Assembly: GCF_027947575.1 (NCBI RefSeq) | Contig: NZ_CP116256.1 | Location: forward strand, 248,001-312,000 | Direction: 5' to 3' | Length of the DNA: 64,000 bases | Origin: Streptomyces rubrogriseus | Lineage (GTDB): Bacteria; Actinomycetota; Actinomycetes; Streptomycetales; Streptomycetaceae | Shown here: positions 8,897 through 20,760 of the stretch, in pieces | Layout of the letters: each line of letters begins with the position of its first letter | How positions within the stretch are numbered: position 1 is the stretch's first letter | The notes under the pieces: generated by a model | The model's database searches: none | Told to the model about the DNA's origin: nothing | What the model saw: the letters and a program-made list of their open reading frames with translations, nothing else | Made by a program: the position numbers and the translations under genes

Positions 8897-8935
8897 GGCG
8901 TGCTCGTACACATGTCTACCGCGTACGAGCACGCC
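8897..8935. promoter_or_regulatory. Perfect 13-bp inverted repeat upstream of gntR
   Basis: GGCGTGCTCGTAC at 8897-8909 and its exact complement at 8923-8935, with a 13-nt spacer. It lies 54-92 bp before the GntR start and 35 bp after the aminotransferase stop. It could be an autoregulatory operator (the half-sites carry CGTAC/GTACG as in many GntR sites) or a terminator for the upstream gene. No T-run follows, which leaves both readings open. Confidence 0.6.
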
Positions 8936-8969
8936 ACCCTACGCGCTCGGTCCCCTCGGCCCGTTCCGC

Positions 8970-10325
8970 CTACTCCGTGTACTCGTCCGCCACGGACAGT
9001 GCCGTGTCCAGGGCCGCCAGGCCCTCCTTCAGCTCCGCCTCGGAGACGTTGCACGGCGGGACCACGTGGGTCCGGTTCATGTTCACGAACGGCCACAGGC
9101 CGTGCGCCTTGGCGGAGGCGGCGAACGCCGACATGGGCGTGGCCGCCTGCCCGGTCGCGTTGTACGGCACCAGCGGCTCCCGGGTCTCCCGGCTGCGCAC
9201 CAGCTCCAGCGCCCAGAACATGCCGGTCCCGCGCACCTCGCCCACGCTCGGGTGGCGCTCGGCCAGCTCCCGCAGCGCCGGTTCGACGACCTCGGCGCCG
9301 AGCCGCGCCGCGTGCTCGACGACGCCCTCCTCCGCCATCACGTTGATCGTGGCGACGGCGGCGGCGCAGGCCAACGGGTGCCCGGAGTACGTCAGTCCGC
9401 CGGGGTAGGGCCGCTCGGCGAAGGTCGCGGCGATCTCGGCCGAGATCGCGACGCCGCCGAGGGGCACGTAGCCCGAGTTCACGCCCTTGGCGAAGGTCAT
9501 CAGGTCGGGCACGACGTCGTACAGGTCGGCGGCGAACCAGGTGCCGGTGCGGCCGAATCCGGCCATGACCTCGTCGAGCACGAAGACGATGCCGTACTTG
9601 TCGCAGATCTCGCGCACCCCGGCCAGGTAGCCGGCCGGCGGCATCATGATCCCCGCGGTGCCCGGGATCGTCTCCAGGACGATCGCGGCGACGGTCCCCG
9701 GGCCCTCGAAGGCGATCGTCGTCTCCAGGTGCTCCAGCGCCCGCGCGCACTCCTGCTCCTCGGTCTCGGCGTAGAAGCGCGAGCGGTACAGGAACGGCGC
9801 CCAGAAGTGCACGACCCCGGCCGTGCCGGTGTCGGAGGCCCAGCGGCGCGGGTCACCGGTGACGTTGACCGCCTGCTGGGTGCCGCCGTGGTACGAGCGG
9901 TAGGCGGAGAGCACCTTGGGCCGGCCGGTGTGCAGCCGGGCCATGCGCAGGGCGTGCTCGACGGCGTCGGCGCCGCCGTTGGTGAAGAAGATCTTGTCCA
10001 GGTCGCCGGGCGTCCGCTCGGCGATCAGCCGGGCCGCCTCCGAGCGCGCCTCGACGGCGAACGCGGGCGCGAACGTCGTCATCCGCGCCGCCTGCTCCTG
10101 GATCGCGGCGACGACCTTGGGGTGCTGGTAGCCGATGTTGGTGTAGACGAGCCCGCTGGAGAAGTCGAGGTAGCGCTTGCCTTCGTAGTCCCAGAAGTAC
10201 GACCCCTCGGCGCCGGCGACGGCGAGCGGGTCGATCAGCTCTTGGGCTGACCAGGAGTGGAAGACGTGCGCGCGGTCCGCGGCCTTCACGGCGGCGCTGG
10301 CCTGGGGGGAGGGCTGAGGGGTCAT
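8970..10325 (-). CDS. Class III (omega) aminotransferase
   Basis: A PLP-dependent transaminase of 451 aa. The PLP phosphate loop is seen as FTNGGADAVEHALRMAR (about 114-130), the aromatic stacking element as YRSYHGG, the PLP-ring aspartate in FVLDEVMAGFGRTG (about 245-258), and the Schiff-base lysine in MTFAKGVNSGYVPLGG (about 275-290). Members of this group transfer amino groups from taurine, beta-alanine, putrescine or other omega-amino compounds to pyruvate. The substrate cannot be fixed here. Its GntR neighbour suggests inducible catabolism. Start ATG 10325. Confidence 0.93.
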   Translation of the reverse strand: MTPQPSPQASAAVKAADRAHVFHSWSAQELIDPLAVAGAEGSYFWDYEGKRYLDFSSGLVYTNIGYQHPKVVAAIQEQAARMTTFAPAFAVEARSEAARLIAERTPGDLDKIFFTNGGADAVEHALRMARLHTGRPKVLSAYRSYHGGTQQAVNVTGDPRRWASDTGTAGVVHFWAPFLYRSRFYAETEEQECARALEHLETTIAFEGPGTVAAIVLETIPGTAGIMMPPAGYLAGVREICDKYGIVFVLDEVMAGFGRTGTWFAADLYDVVPDLMTFAKGVNSGYVPLGGVAISAEIAATFAERPYPGGLTYSGHPLACAAAVATINVMAEEGVVEHAARLGAEVVEPALRELAERHPSVGEVRGTGMFWALELVRSRETREPLVPYNATGQAATPMSAFAASAKAHGLWPFVNMNRTHVVPPCNVSEAELKEGLAALDTALSVADEYTE

Positions 10326-10562
10326 GCGGCCGAGGGTAGATGTCCGCGATGCGGAAACGGAATCGGCGTCCTGTCTGCGGTCGGGGGCTTTCCACGACAG
10401 GTTGTCGACGCGGCGACCGACGCGGCGCGGACGCGGTGCCGACGCGGCGGGGGCGCGCGGGGCCCCTCCGTTACGGAACCGTGGACGAGCGGCGACCTAC
10501 CGCCGGGCCGCCCCGCACTATCCTCGGCCTGTTGCTCATGTTCGGGGGGAAGGCGGCGCGGC

Positions 10563-12743
<2,181 letters not shown>

Positions 12744-12781
12744 CGGGGCGGGCGGCGGCCGGGGCGCGCGCCGCCTCGGGG

Positions 12782-13546
12782 TCAGCGGGGCTCCGGCGGA
12801 CGCTGGCGGGGCATGTTCGGACGGGTGCCGTTCTGCGGGGGGAGCGGGAACCGCCCGGTGGCGCCCGTGCCCGCGCCGTCCGGGCGCGGCCCGTCGGCCG
12901 CCGCCGCGGCGTGCGGTCCCAGCGGCCCCGGCCCCGGACGGAAGCACACCATCCAGTCCGCCGTCTCCGCCCGCACCAGCTCCGTCACGTCCTCCGAGAA
13001 CCGCCGCAGCACCAGCAGGCACCGCTCCGCCGCCTCGCTCGCCGTCCCGTCCGCCGGGCCCAGCACCTCCCGCACGCTCTCCGACGCCCAGTCGAACTGG
13101 AGCGCCTGGAGCCGCCGCTGCACCGCCTGCGCCGTGGCCACGTCCCGCATCCAGCCGGACGTCACCCCGAAGTACCGGTCGCCCGCCACACACGCCACCG
13201 CCCACAGCAGCGCCAGATACCCCCAGGGCGCGACCCCGCCCACCGCGCCCGACAGGTCGAGCAGCGGCAGCGCCGCCCCGGCCGCCGCACCCACCGCGGC
13301 CCCGCCCCGCAGCAGTACGGCACCGCGCCGCTTCCACACCCGGTCCGCGAGGTACCAGGCCGCCGTGTCCAGCGCGCCCCGCTCCACCCACCGGTACAGC
13401 TCGTCCAGCCGCTCGGCGGGCAGTGCCCAGTCCCCGAGGGGAAACGTCCGCCCGGTCAGGTCGCCCGGCCGCGTCCCGGCCGCCCCGCCCTCGCCGTCCC
13501 GCCCGCGCTGCGGCGGCCCCTCGGGCTGCATCTCCGGCTGACCCAC
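12782..13546 (-). CDS. SLATT/DUF4231-like two-helix membrane protein
   Basis: A 254-aa protein with two closely spaced membrane segments (GAVLLRGGAAVGAAAGAALPLL and APWGYLALLWAVACVAGDRYF, about 77-125), preceded by an amphipathic region (LDELYRWVERGALDTAAWYLADRVWKRRG) and followed by a long helical cytoplasmic domain. This arrangement resembles the SLATT superfamily, which comparative-genomics work has linked to nucleotide-sensing conflict systems as predicted membrane effectors. GTG 13546 has GGGAG 6 nt upstream. The gene is convergent with the Ser/Thr kinase gene. The assignment to SLATT is by pattern, not by search; no cyclase or other partner is adjacent. Confidence 0.65.
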   Translation of the reverse strand: MGQPEMQPEGPPQRGRDGEGGAAGTRPGDLTGRTFPLGDWALPAERLDELYRWVERGALDTAAWYLADRVWKRRGAVLLRGGAAVGAAAGAALPLLDLSGAVGGVAPWGYLALLWAVACVAGDRYFGVTSGWMRDVATAQAVQRRLQALQFDWASESVREVLGPADGTASEAAERCLLVLRRFSEDVTELVRAETADWMVCFRPGPGPLGPHAAAAADGPRPDGAGTGATGRFPLPPQNGTRPNMPRQRPPEPR

Positions 13547-13816
13547 CCGGCACTCCCTACTGCTCGCCACTGCTCGCCGTACCGCTCGCCGTCCCTGAGG
13601 ACTCGTACGCCGGAACCCCGCGCCGGAACCCTTCCTACCGCCCAATGGGTGGCGAAGGGCCGGGTTCCGTCGCTTTTCCGCCCGGAAGAGGGCGTTGATC
13701 AGGTATAGGGCACCCAGGGCATCACTCGAAAGAGTGCTGGGGCGAGGGCCGCCCGGACCACGTAGGCTCGTGCCGAACGGCAAAACGGTAGTGACCGGAC
13801 GCGATGGGAGCTGAAC

Positions 13817-14164
13817 GTGATCCCCGGTGGTGGCCAGCCCAACATGCAGCAGCTGCTCCAGCAGGCCCAGAAGATGCAGCAGGACCTGGCGAAGGCCCAG
13901 GAGGAACTGGCACAGACCGAGGTCGACGGCCAGGCGGGCGGCGGCCTGGTGAGGGCCACGGTCACCGGCTCCGGCGAGCTGCGCGGCCTCGTCATCGACC
14001 CGAAGGCGGTGGACCCGGAGGACACCGAGACCCTCGCCGACCTGGTCGTCGCCGCAGTCCAGGCGGCCAACGAGAACGCGCAGAACCTCCAGCAGCAGAA
14101 GCTCGGACCGCTCGCCCAGGGCCTCGGCGGTGGCGGCAGCGGCATCCCCGGCCTGCCGTTCTGA
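13817..14164 (+). CDS. YbaB/EbfC-family nucleoid-associated protein
   Basis: A 115-aa DNA-binding protein of the YbaB/EbfC family. The N-terminal helix [25 protein letters not shown] is the diagnostic dimerising coiled coil, followed by the beta-sheet core ([21 protein letters not shown]) and a second helix ([19 protein letters not shown]); the tail is Gly-rich. In many bacteria it lies in dnaX-ybaB-recR; here dnaX is absent and recR follows after 95 bp. It is thought to bind DNA and assist RecR-linked repair or nucleoid organisation. GTG 13817 with GGGAGCTGA upstream. Confidence 0.95.
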   Translation: MIPGGGQPNMQQLLQQAQKMQQDLAKAQEELAQTEVDGQAGGGLVRATVTGSGELRGLVIDPKAVDPEDTETLADLVVAAVQAANENAQNLQQQKLGPLAQGLGGGGSGIPGLPF

Positions 14165-14259
14165 GTCCGCGTCCCCGGCTTTCCGGGTTCGCCTTTCTCA
14201 GACCGGCCGAAGCCATCTACCGTACGTAGTGCACGAACCTCAGGAAGGACGGCAGTCCG

Positions 14260-14859
14260 TTGTACGAAGGCGTGGTCCAGGACCTCATCGACGAACTCGG
14301 GCGGCTGCCCGGCGTCGGTCCCAAGAGCGCGCAGCGGATCGCCTTCCACATCCTCCAGGCGGAGCCGGTCGACGTACGGCGGCTCGCCCAGGCCCTCATG
14401 GAAGTGAAGGCCAAGGTCCGCTTCTGCGCGACCTGCGGGAACGTCGCGCAGGAGGAGCAGTGCAACATCTGCCGCGACGCCCGGCGCGACCCTTCCGTCA
14501 TCTGCGTGGTGGAGGAACCGAAGGACGTCGTCGCCATCGAGCGGACCCGCGAGTTCCGCGGGCGGTACCACGTGCTCGGCGGCGCGATCAGCCCGATCGA
14601 CGGGGTCGGCCCGGACGACCTGCGCATCCGTGAGCTGCTGGCCCGCCTGGCGGACGGCACGGTCACGGAGCTGATCCTGGCCACGGACCCGAATCTTGAG
14701 GGCGAGGCCACGGCCACGTACCTCGCCCGCATGATCAAGCCCATGGGCCTCAAGGTCACCCGCCTGGCCAGCGGCCTCCCGGTGGGCGGCGACCTGGAAT
14801 ACGCGGACGAGGTGACCCTCGGCCGCGCCTTCGAGGGGAGACGACTCCTAGATGTCTGA
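14260..14859 (+). CDS. recR: Recombination mediator protein RecR
   Basis: A 199-aa protein that acts with RecO (and RecF) to load RecA on gapped DNA. The HhH motif is in [24 protein letters not shown] (about 9-32). The four-cysteine zinc finger is [16 protein letters not shown] (about 56-71), the Toprim core is [15 protein letters not shown], and the Walker-B-like part is [20 protein letters not shown]. The start is TTG 14260 with AGGAAGGA about 11 nt upstream; this matches the usual [14 protein letters not shown] start of the family. Its 3' end overlaps the next gene by 8 bp. Confidence 0.97.
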   Translation: MYEGVVQDLIDELGRLPGVGPKSAQRIAFHILQAEPVDVRRLAQALMEVKAKVRFCATCGNVAQEEQCNICRDARRDPSVICVVEEPKDVVAIERTREFRGRYHVLGGAISPIDGVGPDDLRIRELLARLADGTVTELILATDPNLEGEATATYLARMIKPMGLKVTRLASGLPVGGDLEYADEVTLGRAFEGRRLLDV

Positions 14860-15511
14860 CGCCACGCTGCACGCGACCGACCAGAACCCGGACGACTTCG
14901 CGGTCCAGATCGCCGACCAGATCGAGAGCTTCCTGGTGGCCGTCACCGAGGTGGCGAAGGGCGACGAGCCCGACTCGGCCGTCCCCTTCCTCCTCCTGGA
15001 GGTCTCCCAGCTGATGCTGGCCGGCGGCCGGCTGGGCGCCCACGAGGACATCGTCCCGGACGAGCGCTACGAGCCCGACCCGGGCCCGGAACTCGACGTG
15101 GACGAGATCCGCGAGAACCTGGCCCGCATCCTCGACCCGGTCGACGTCTACTCCGAGGTCTTCGACCCCTACGAGCCGCGCAAGGCCCCGGTCCCGGCCC
15201 GCATCTCCGACGACCTCACCGACGTCATCACCGATCTCCGCCACGGCATGGTCCACTACAAGGCCGGCCGCACCACGGAGGCCCTGTGGTGGTGGCAGTT
15301 CTCCTACTTCTCCAACTGGGGCTCCACCGCCTCCGCGACGCTGCGCGCCCTCCAGTCGGTCGTCGCCCACGTCCGCCTGAACCAGCCCCTGGAGGAGCTG
15401 GACGGCCTCGACACCGACCAGGAGCTGGGCGACGAGACCCTGGAGTCGGAGGCCGGCCGGGTCATGGTCCGGGAGATCGCGGGACCGCTGGGCCTGCGGC
15501 CGGTCAAGTAG
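14852..15511 (+). CDS. DUF5063 domain protein
   Basis: A 219-aa acidic, soluble protein immediately after recR with an 8-bp overlap, so translationally coupled. This recR-DUF5063 order is common in actinobacteria. The sequence is mostly helical: [20 protein letters not shown] at the N-terminus, [13 protein letters not shown] in the middle, and the Trp-rich [26 protein letters not shown] (about 140-165). No catalytic motif is visible. The function is unknown; the conserved coupling suggests a role in recombination or repair, which is inference. Confidence 0.88.
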   Translation: MSDATLHATDQNPDDFAVQIADQIESFLVAVTEVAKGDEPDSAVPFLLLEVSQLMLAGGRLGAHEDIVPDERYEPDPGPELDVDEIRENLARILDPVDVYSEVFDPYEPRKAPVPARISDDLTDVITDLRHGMVHYKAGRTTEALWWWQFSYFSNWGSTASATLRALQSVVAHVRLNQPLEELDGLDTDQELGDETLESEAGRVMVREIAGPLGLRPVK

Positions 15512-15892
15512 CGGCGCCTTCCGGGGGTTCCGGGGCATCCAGGGAGTCCGGGCCATCCGCATCAGCGGCGCCGGCAGCACCCGTCGGAACGTGGCGCGGG
15601 CGCCGTCTTCGCGGGTGTGGTCGTGAGGCGTCGGACGCACCAGGGGCCGCAAGGGTTGTACGTTCAACCAACCCGGTCTTCCACGTGGCGGGAAGCCACT
15701 TGTGAACGTGTGACACACCGCACTTTCCCGAGTGACCCGCGTCCCCCTGGGCATGAGCCACCCCGAACAGTGGGCGGTCCGGAGTCTCACCATGCGATAC
15801 CGCAGGGGTGAAACCCGGACGCTCGGTAAAATGAGCCGACCGCAGTACATATACGTACGTGCGGAAAGAGACGGATTGAGCGAGGAGCGCAC
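15512..15892. other. Intergenic leader of the ask-asd operon
   Basis: A 381-bp stretch with no convincing gene. The first part is low-complexity TCCGGG/CATCC sequence after the DUF5063 stop. From about 15655 the base composition becomes less GC-rich, with TTGTACG and GGTAAAATGAG sequences that could belong to promoters. A GAGCGAGGAGCGCAC ribosome-binding site precedes ask. I find no T-box, lysine-riboswitch core or attenuator peptide by eye. Confidence 0.5.
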
Positions 15893-17169
<1,277 letters not shown>

Positions 17170-17170
<1 letters not shown>

Positions 17171-18258
17171 TGTCCGCCAGGCAAGACACCGGCCGGGACG
17201 GCGGCCGTACCGGCCGGCCCACGCTCGCCGTCGTGGGCGCGACCGGTGCCGTCGGCTCGGTCATGCTCCAGATCCTGTCCCAGCACGCGGACGTCTGGGG
17301 CGACATCCGCCTGATCGCCTCCCCGCGCTCGGCCGGCCGCAAGCTGGCCGTGCGCGGGGAGGAGGTCGAGGTCGTCGCGCTGAGCGAAGAGGCCTTCGAC
17401 GGGGTCGACGTCGCCATGTTCGACGTGCCCGACGAGGTCGCCGCCCAGTGGGCGCCGCTCGCCGCCGCCAAGGGCGCGGTGGTGGTCGACAACTCCGGCG
17501 CCTTCCGGATGGACCCGGAGGTGCCGCTGGTCGTGCCCGAGGTCAATCCGCACGCGGTGCGGATGCGGCCGCGCGGGATCGTCGCCAACCCGAACTGCAC
17601 GACGCTGTCCATGATCGTGGCGCTGGGCGCGCTGCACGCCGAGTTCGGGCTGCGCGAGCTGGTCGTCTCCTCGTACCAGGCGGTCAGCGGGGCCGGGCGG
17701 GACGGCGTGGACACGCTGCGCCGGCAGCTGTCGCTGGTGGCCGGCACCGAGCTGGGGACGCACCCCGGTGACGTGCGGCGGGCCGTCGGCGACGACACCG
17801 GGCCGTTCCCGGAGCCGGTCGCGCTGAACGTCGTACCGTGGGCCGGATCGCTGCGGGAGGACGGCTGGTCCTCGGAGGAGATGAAGGTGCGGGACGAGTC
17901 CCGCAAGATCCTCGGGCTGCCGAACCTCCCGGTCGCGGTGACGTGCGTACGGGTGCCGGTCGTCACCACGCACTCCCTGACCGTGCACGCCCGCTTCGAG
18001 GGCGAGGTCAGTGTCCAGGGGGCCCGGGAGATCCTGGCCACCGCCCCCGGCGTCGTCCTGTTCGACAACCCGGCCGCGGGGGAGTTCCCGACGCCCGCCG
18101 ACGCGGTCGGCACCGACCCGACCTGGGTCGGCCGGGTGCGCCGGGCCCTGGACGACCCGACCGCGCTCGAACTCTTCGTCTGCGGGGACAATCTGCGCAA
18201 GGGCGCCGCGCTCAACACCGCGCAGATCGCGGAGCTGGTGGCGGCCGAGTTCGGCTGA
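17170..18258 (+). CDS. asd: Aspartate-semialdehyde dehydrogenase
   Basis: Reduces aspartyl phosphate to aspartate semialdehyde with NADPH, the step after aspartokinase. It is 362 aa; the N-terminal nucleotide-binding motif is [12 protein letters not shown] (about 20-31). The catalytic cysteine lies in [17 protein letters not shown] (about 136-152), the following [11 protein letters not shown] segment is conserved, and the acid/base His is in [13 protein letters not shown]. It begins at the ATG overlapping the ask stop and forms a two-gene operon with ask. A first segment of about 16 residues ([16 protein letters not shown]) is a poorly conserved extension. Confidence 0.97.
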
Positions 18259-18384
18259 ACCGGGATCAGAGAGGCGAAAAGGCCCGGCGGCCGTGGGTTT
18301 CGTTTGTAGGATCCATGGACGAGATGTGATCCGGAAGTTGGTCCGGACTACTTGTACCGGGCACCCGCGCCGTCAGAGGATTTC

Positions 18385-18420
18385 CTCCCCGCCCTCCGCA
18401 ACCGTGCGAGCGGCGGGGAG
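18385..18420 (+). terminator. Possible terminator of ask-asd
   Basis: A perfect 9-bp inverted repeat (CTCCCCGCC at 18385-18393, GGCGGGGAG at 18412-18420) with an 18-nt loop, about 127 bp after the asd stop. No T-run follows. Its distance from the stop makes the assignment moderate. Confidence 0.45.
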
Positions 18421-18527
18421 CGTCTTTGCGGTCACCCATTCGTGGCGCGGGGCGTGGTTCGGCGCGGGGACGCCGAGGGCGGGCGTGGGGACGCCCGTTC
18501 ACATGGAACACAGGGGAAGAGCGGACG

Positions 18528-18752
18528 ATGAGGGCCTATGACGCACCGTCAGCCGGGTGGCCGCCCGGGCGGCTGCCCGACGGACACGGGAACGTGACGC
18601 CCGGCACGTACAACCCTCACGGGGGTGGACGTGTCCAACTGGCGTGGCAGAGGTTCTCGATTTCACCGCAGGCACGCGGGGCGCGGCTCTGCGCCCTCCC
18701 GTCCGGTCCGTCCGTCCCCGTGTGGCCGGTCCGGCCGGTGGCATGCCGGTGA
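18528..18752 (+). CDS. Putative leader ORF, 74 aa, overlapping the sigma factor start
   Basis: An open frame with one of the best ribosome-binding sites of the region (CAGGGGAAGAGC, 18511-18522) before ATG 18528. It encodes MRAYDAPSAGWPPGRLPDGH and continues in a Gly/Pro/Arg-rich way, and its stop overlaps the presumed sigma start at 18743 by 10 bp in a different frame. The sigma gene itself has no good ribosome-binding site. This could be a translated leader coupling ribosomes into the sigma gene, or it could mark the true sigma N-terminus with a frameshift. No family is recognised. Confidence 0.4.
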   Translation: MRAYDAPSAGWPPGRLPDGHGNVTPGTYNPHGGGRVQLAWQRFSISPQARGARLCALPSGPSVPVWPVRPVACR

Positions 18753-19315
18753 TCGCGCCGATGCCCGCAGCGCGGCCGGCCCGCATATCGAACCAGCGCG
18801 ACGGCGCCGAGGACGTGGCGGCGGGCACCACCGTCGACCACCTCACCGAGACCTACCGGGCGCACTACCGCTCGCTGCTCGGTCTCGCCGCCCTCCTCCT
18901 CGACGACACGGCCTCCTGCGAGGACGTCGTCCAAGAGGCCTTCATCCGGGTGCACTCGGCGCGCAAACGCGTCCGCGACCCGGAGAAGACCCTGGCGTAC
19001 CTGCGGCAGACCGTCGTCAACCTCTCGCGCTCGGCGCTGCGCCGCCGCATCCTCGGCCTCAAGCTCCTCTCCAAGCCCATGCCGGACATGGCGAGCGCGG
19101 AGGAGGGGGCGTACGACCAGCTGGAGCGCGACTCCCTGATCAAGGCGATGAAGGGGCTCCAGCGCCGGCAGCGCGAGGTGCTGGTCCTGCGCTACTTCGC
19201 CGACATGACGGAGGCCCAGGTCGCCGAGACGCTCGGCATATCCCTGGGCTCGGTCAAGGCCTACGGGTCGCGCGGGATCGCGGCGCTCAGGGTGGCCATG
19301 GAGGCTCCCGCATGA
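18743..19315 (+). CDS. ECF sigma factor (SigE-like)
   Basis: A 190-aa ECF sigma factor. Region 2 is LTETYRAHYRSLLGLAALLLDDTASCEDVVQEAFIRVH (about 34-71); region 4 is LQRRQREVLVLRYFADMTEAQVAETLGISLGSVKAYGSRGIAALR (about 138-182). The start is uncertain: ATG 18743 is the first reasonable methionine, but no Shine-Dalgarno sequence precedes it, while a leader ORF with a strong one ends over it. The stop overlaps the next gene as ATGA (19312-19315), tying it to a membrane protein that probably acts as its anti-sigma factor or signalling partner. Confidence 0.9.
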   Translation: MPVIAPMPAARPARISNQRDGAEDVAAGTTVDHLTETYRAHYRSLLGLAALLLDDTASCEDVVQEAFIRVHSARKRVRDPEKTLAYLRQTVVNLSRSALRRRILGLKLLSKPMPDMASAEEGAYDQLERDSLIKAMKGLQRRQREVLVLRYFADMTEAQVAETLGISLGSVKAYGSRGIAALRVAMEAPA

Positions 19316-20649
19316 GCGACGGCAACGACGCGCGACCGGACGCCCGCGACGGGCGTGATCCGGGGTCGGACGTCCACGACGGGCGTGACCCGGGGCCGGT
19401 GGCCCGCGACGGGCGTGACCCGGGGGCGGACGCCCGTGACGGGCACGACGCAGGACCGGACGCCCGCGACGGTCACGACGCAGGACCGGACGCCCGTGAC
19501 GGGCATGGCGCGCCCGCCGGACCGGCCGGGCGGGAACAGCAGAAGCACACGCACGACACGCACGCTGGGAAGGGAACTGTGAACCACGGCCCCGCCGCGC
19601 AGGGCCCCGACGCTCCCGGGGCCGACGGGCCGGCCACCGACGAGGCCGCCCTGCGCGCGATGATGCAACGGGCGGTCCGGGAGATGGAACCGAGCGACGG
19701 CACCCTGGAGCACCTGCGGCGCGCGGTGCCCGCCCGGCGGGCCCGCAAGCGCCAGGCACTCGTCGGCGCGGCGGCCGCCGCCCTCTTCCTCGGCACGGCG
19801 GTCCCGGCCCTCGTACACGTCTCCAACGCCACCGGCGCGGGAGCCGACCCGTCCGTCGCGGGCAACGCCTCACAGGCCCAGGGCGGCGCCTCCCAGGGCA
19901 AGGACCCGGCCGGCGGGCAGAGCGGCGTCGCCGGCTCCGGGGACACGCCCGAGGACCCGGACAAGGTCGGCCCCAAGGAGACGCCCGGCGGCAAGGAGCC
20001 CGGCGCCGCGACGGGCGCGCCCCCCTCGGGCGTCCCCAGCGCCAGCAGCCCCGCCGACGTCCCCGCGTGCGCGCCGGGGTCGCTCGGCCCGGCCGTCGCG
20101 AGCAGTGCCGAGCCCGACTCCACGGGCGTGGTCTACGGCTCCTTCCGCGTCACCAACGTCTCCTCGGACGGCTGTACCGTCACCGGCCCCGGCAACGTGG
20201 TCACCGCTTCGCTGGGCGCCGCCGAGGCCACCAGGATCGGCACCGCACGGCACGCCGCCGGGGACGCCGCGGCCGGACTGCCCGACCCGTCGCTGGAGAC
20301 CGCCTCGCTGGCCCTGGCGCCGGGCGCCGCGTACGAGGTGCAGTTCGCCTGGGTGCCCTCGGAGACCTGTCCCACCACCGGCGGCACCACGGGAGGCAGC
20401 AGCGGCGGGCCCTCGCCCGATCCCTCGCCCACCGCGGACACGACCGCCGCGGGCGGCACCTCCGCGGGCGGTGGCGAGGCCGGACCCACGACCCAGCTGA
20501 TCACCGAGGACGGCCCGGCCGAGGGCAGCGTGTCGGTGACGTACACGCCGGAGGGCGGTTCCGGATCGGCGACGGCCACGGTGTCCAACGCGTGCGTGGG
20601 GACCGTCTACTGGACCGGCCTGCTGGCGGACTCGGGCTCGGGAGCGTAG
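19312..20649 (+). CDS. Membrane protein partner of the ECF sigma factor, with tandem-repeat N-terminus
   Basis: Read from ATG 19312 (coupled to the sigma stop) this is 445 aa. Residues about 4-63 are six 10-aa repeats (GRDPGxxARD / GHDAGPDARD), very hydrophilic. A second start, GTG 19579 with GGGAAGGGA just upstream, would remove the repeats and give about 356 aa. After it comes a helical segment (DEAALRAMMQRAVREMEPSDGTLEHLRRAV), one transmembrane helix (ALVGAAAAALFLGTAVPALVHV, about 148-170), and an exported Gly/Ser/Pro-rich region with a C-terminal beta domain like DUF4232, with several cysteines. Its location suggests an anti-sigma or sensor role; no ZAS zinc motif is present. Confidence 0.78.
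   Translation: MSDGNDARPDARDGRDPGSDVHDGRDPGPVARDGRDPGADARDGHDAGPDARDGHDAGPDARDGHGAPAGPAGREQQKHTHDTHAGKGTVNHGPAAQGPDAPGADGPATDEAALRAMMQRAVREMEPSDGTLEHLRRAVPARRARKRQALVGAAAAALFLGTAVPALVHVSNATGAGADPSVAGNASQAQGGASQGKDPAGGQSGVAGSGDTPEDPDKVGPKETPGGKEPGAATGAPPSGVPSASSPADVPACAPGSLGPAVASSAEPDSTGVVYGSFRVTNVSSDGCTVTGPGNVVTASLGAAEATRIGTARHAAGDAAAGLPDPSLETASLALAPGAAYEVQFAWVPSETCPTTGGTTGGSSGGPSPDPSPTADTTAAGGTSAGGGEAGPTTQLITEDGPAEGSVSVTYTPEGGSGSATATVSNACVGTVYWTGLLADSGSGA
19321..19500. repeat. Six exact-period 30-bp tandem repeats (in frame)
   Basis: Six consecutive 30-bp units at 19321, 19351, 19381, 19411, 19441 and 19471, each ending in a GYCCRYGAC-type sequence and encoding ten residues such as GHDAGPDARD. 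The two last units are nearly identical, showing recent duplication. Whether they are translated depends on which start of the host gene is used. Confidence 0.92.
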
Positions 20650-20675
20650 CCCCCGCGGGGCAAACCGCGCGGGGG
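20650..20675 (+). terminator. Terminator after the sigma-factor operon
   Basis: CCCCCGCG at 20650-20657 pairs perfectly with CGCGGGGG at 20668-20675 around a 10-nt loop; it begins immediately at the stop codon. Convergent genes flank it. Confidence 0.65.
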
Positions 20676-20759
20676 AGGTCCCCGTGGGTCAGGCCCCGCG
20701 GACGCAGGTCCCGTGGGTCAGGCCCCGCGGACGCAGTTCCCGTGGGTCAGGCCCCGCGG
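20676..20759. repeat. Three tandem repeats of 29-30 bp in a convergent intergenic region
   Basis: Units of 30, 29 and 25 bp starting at 20676, 20706 and 20735, each containing CCCGTGGGTCAGGCCCCGCG. They fill the space between two convergent genes right up to the stop codon of the SURF1 gene. No coding or hairpin-only explanation fits; they look like a minisatellite. Confidence 0.9.
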
Positions 20760-20760
20760 G

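Noticed and set aside
13547..13816. SRP (4.5S) RNA gene before ybaB, as in some dnaX-ybaB-recR loci
   Set aside because: The conserved GGTCAGGTCCGGAAGGAAGCA-type core of SRP RNA is not present on either strand.
15512..15892. Lysine riboswitch or attenuator before ask
   Set aside because: No L-box core, T-box or leader peptide could be recognised by eye, and such elements are not typical for actinomycete ask genes.
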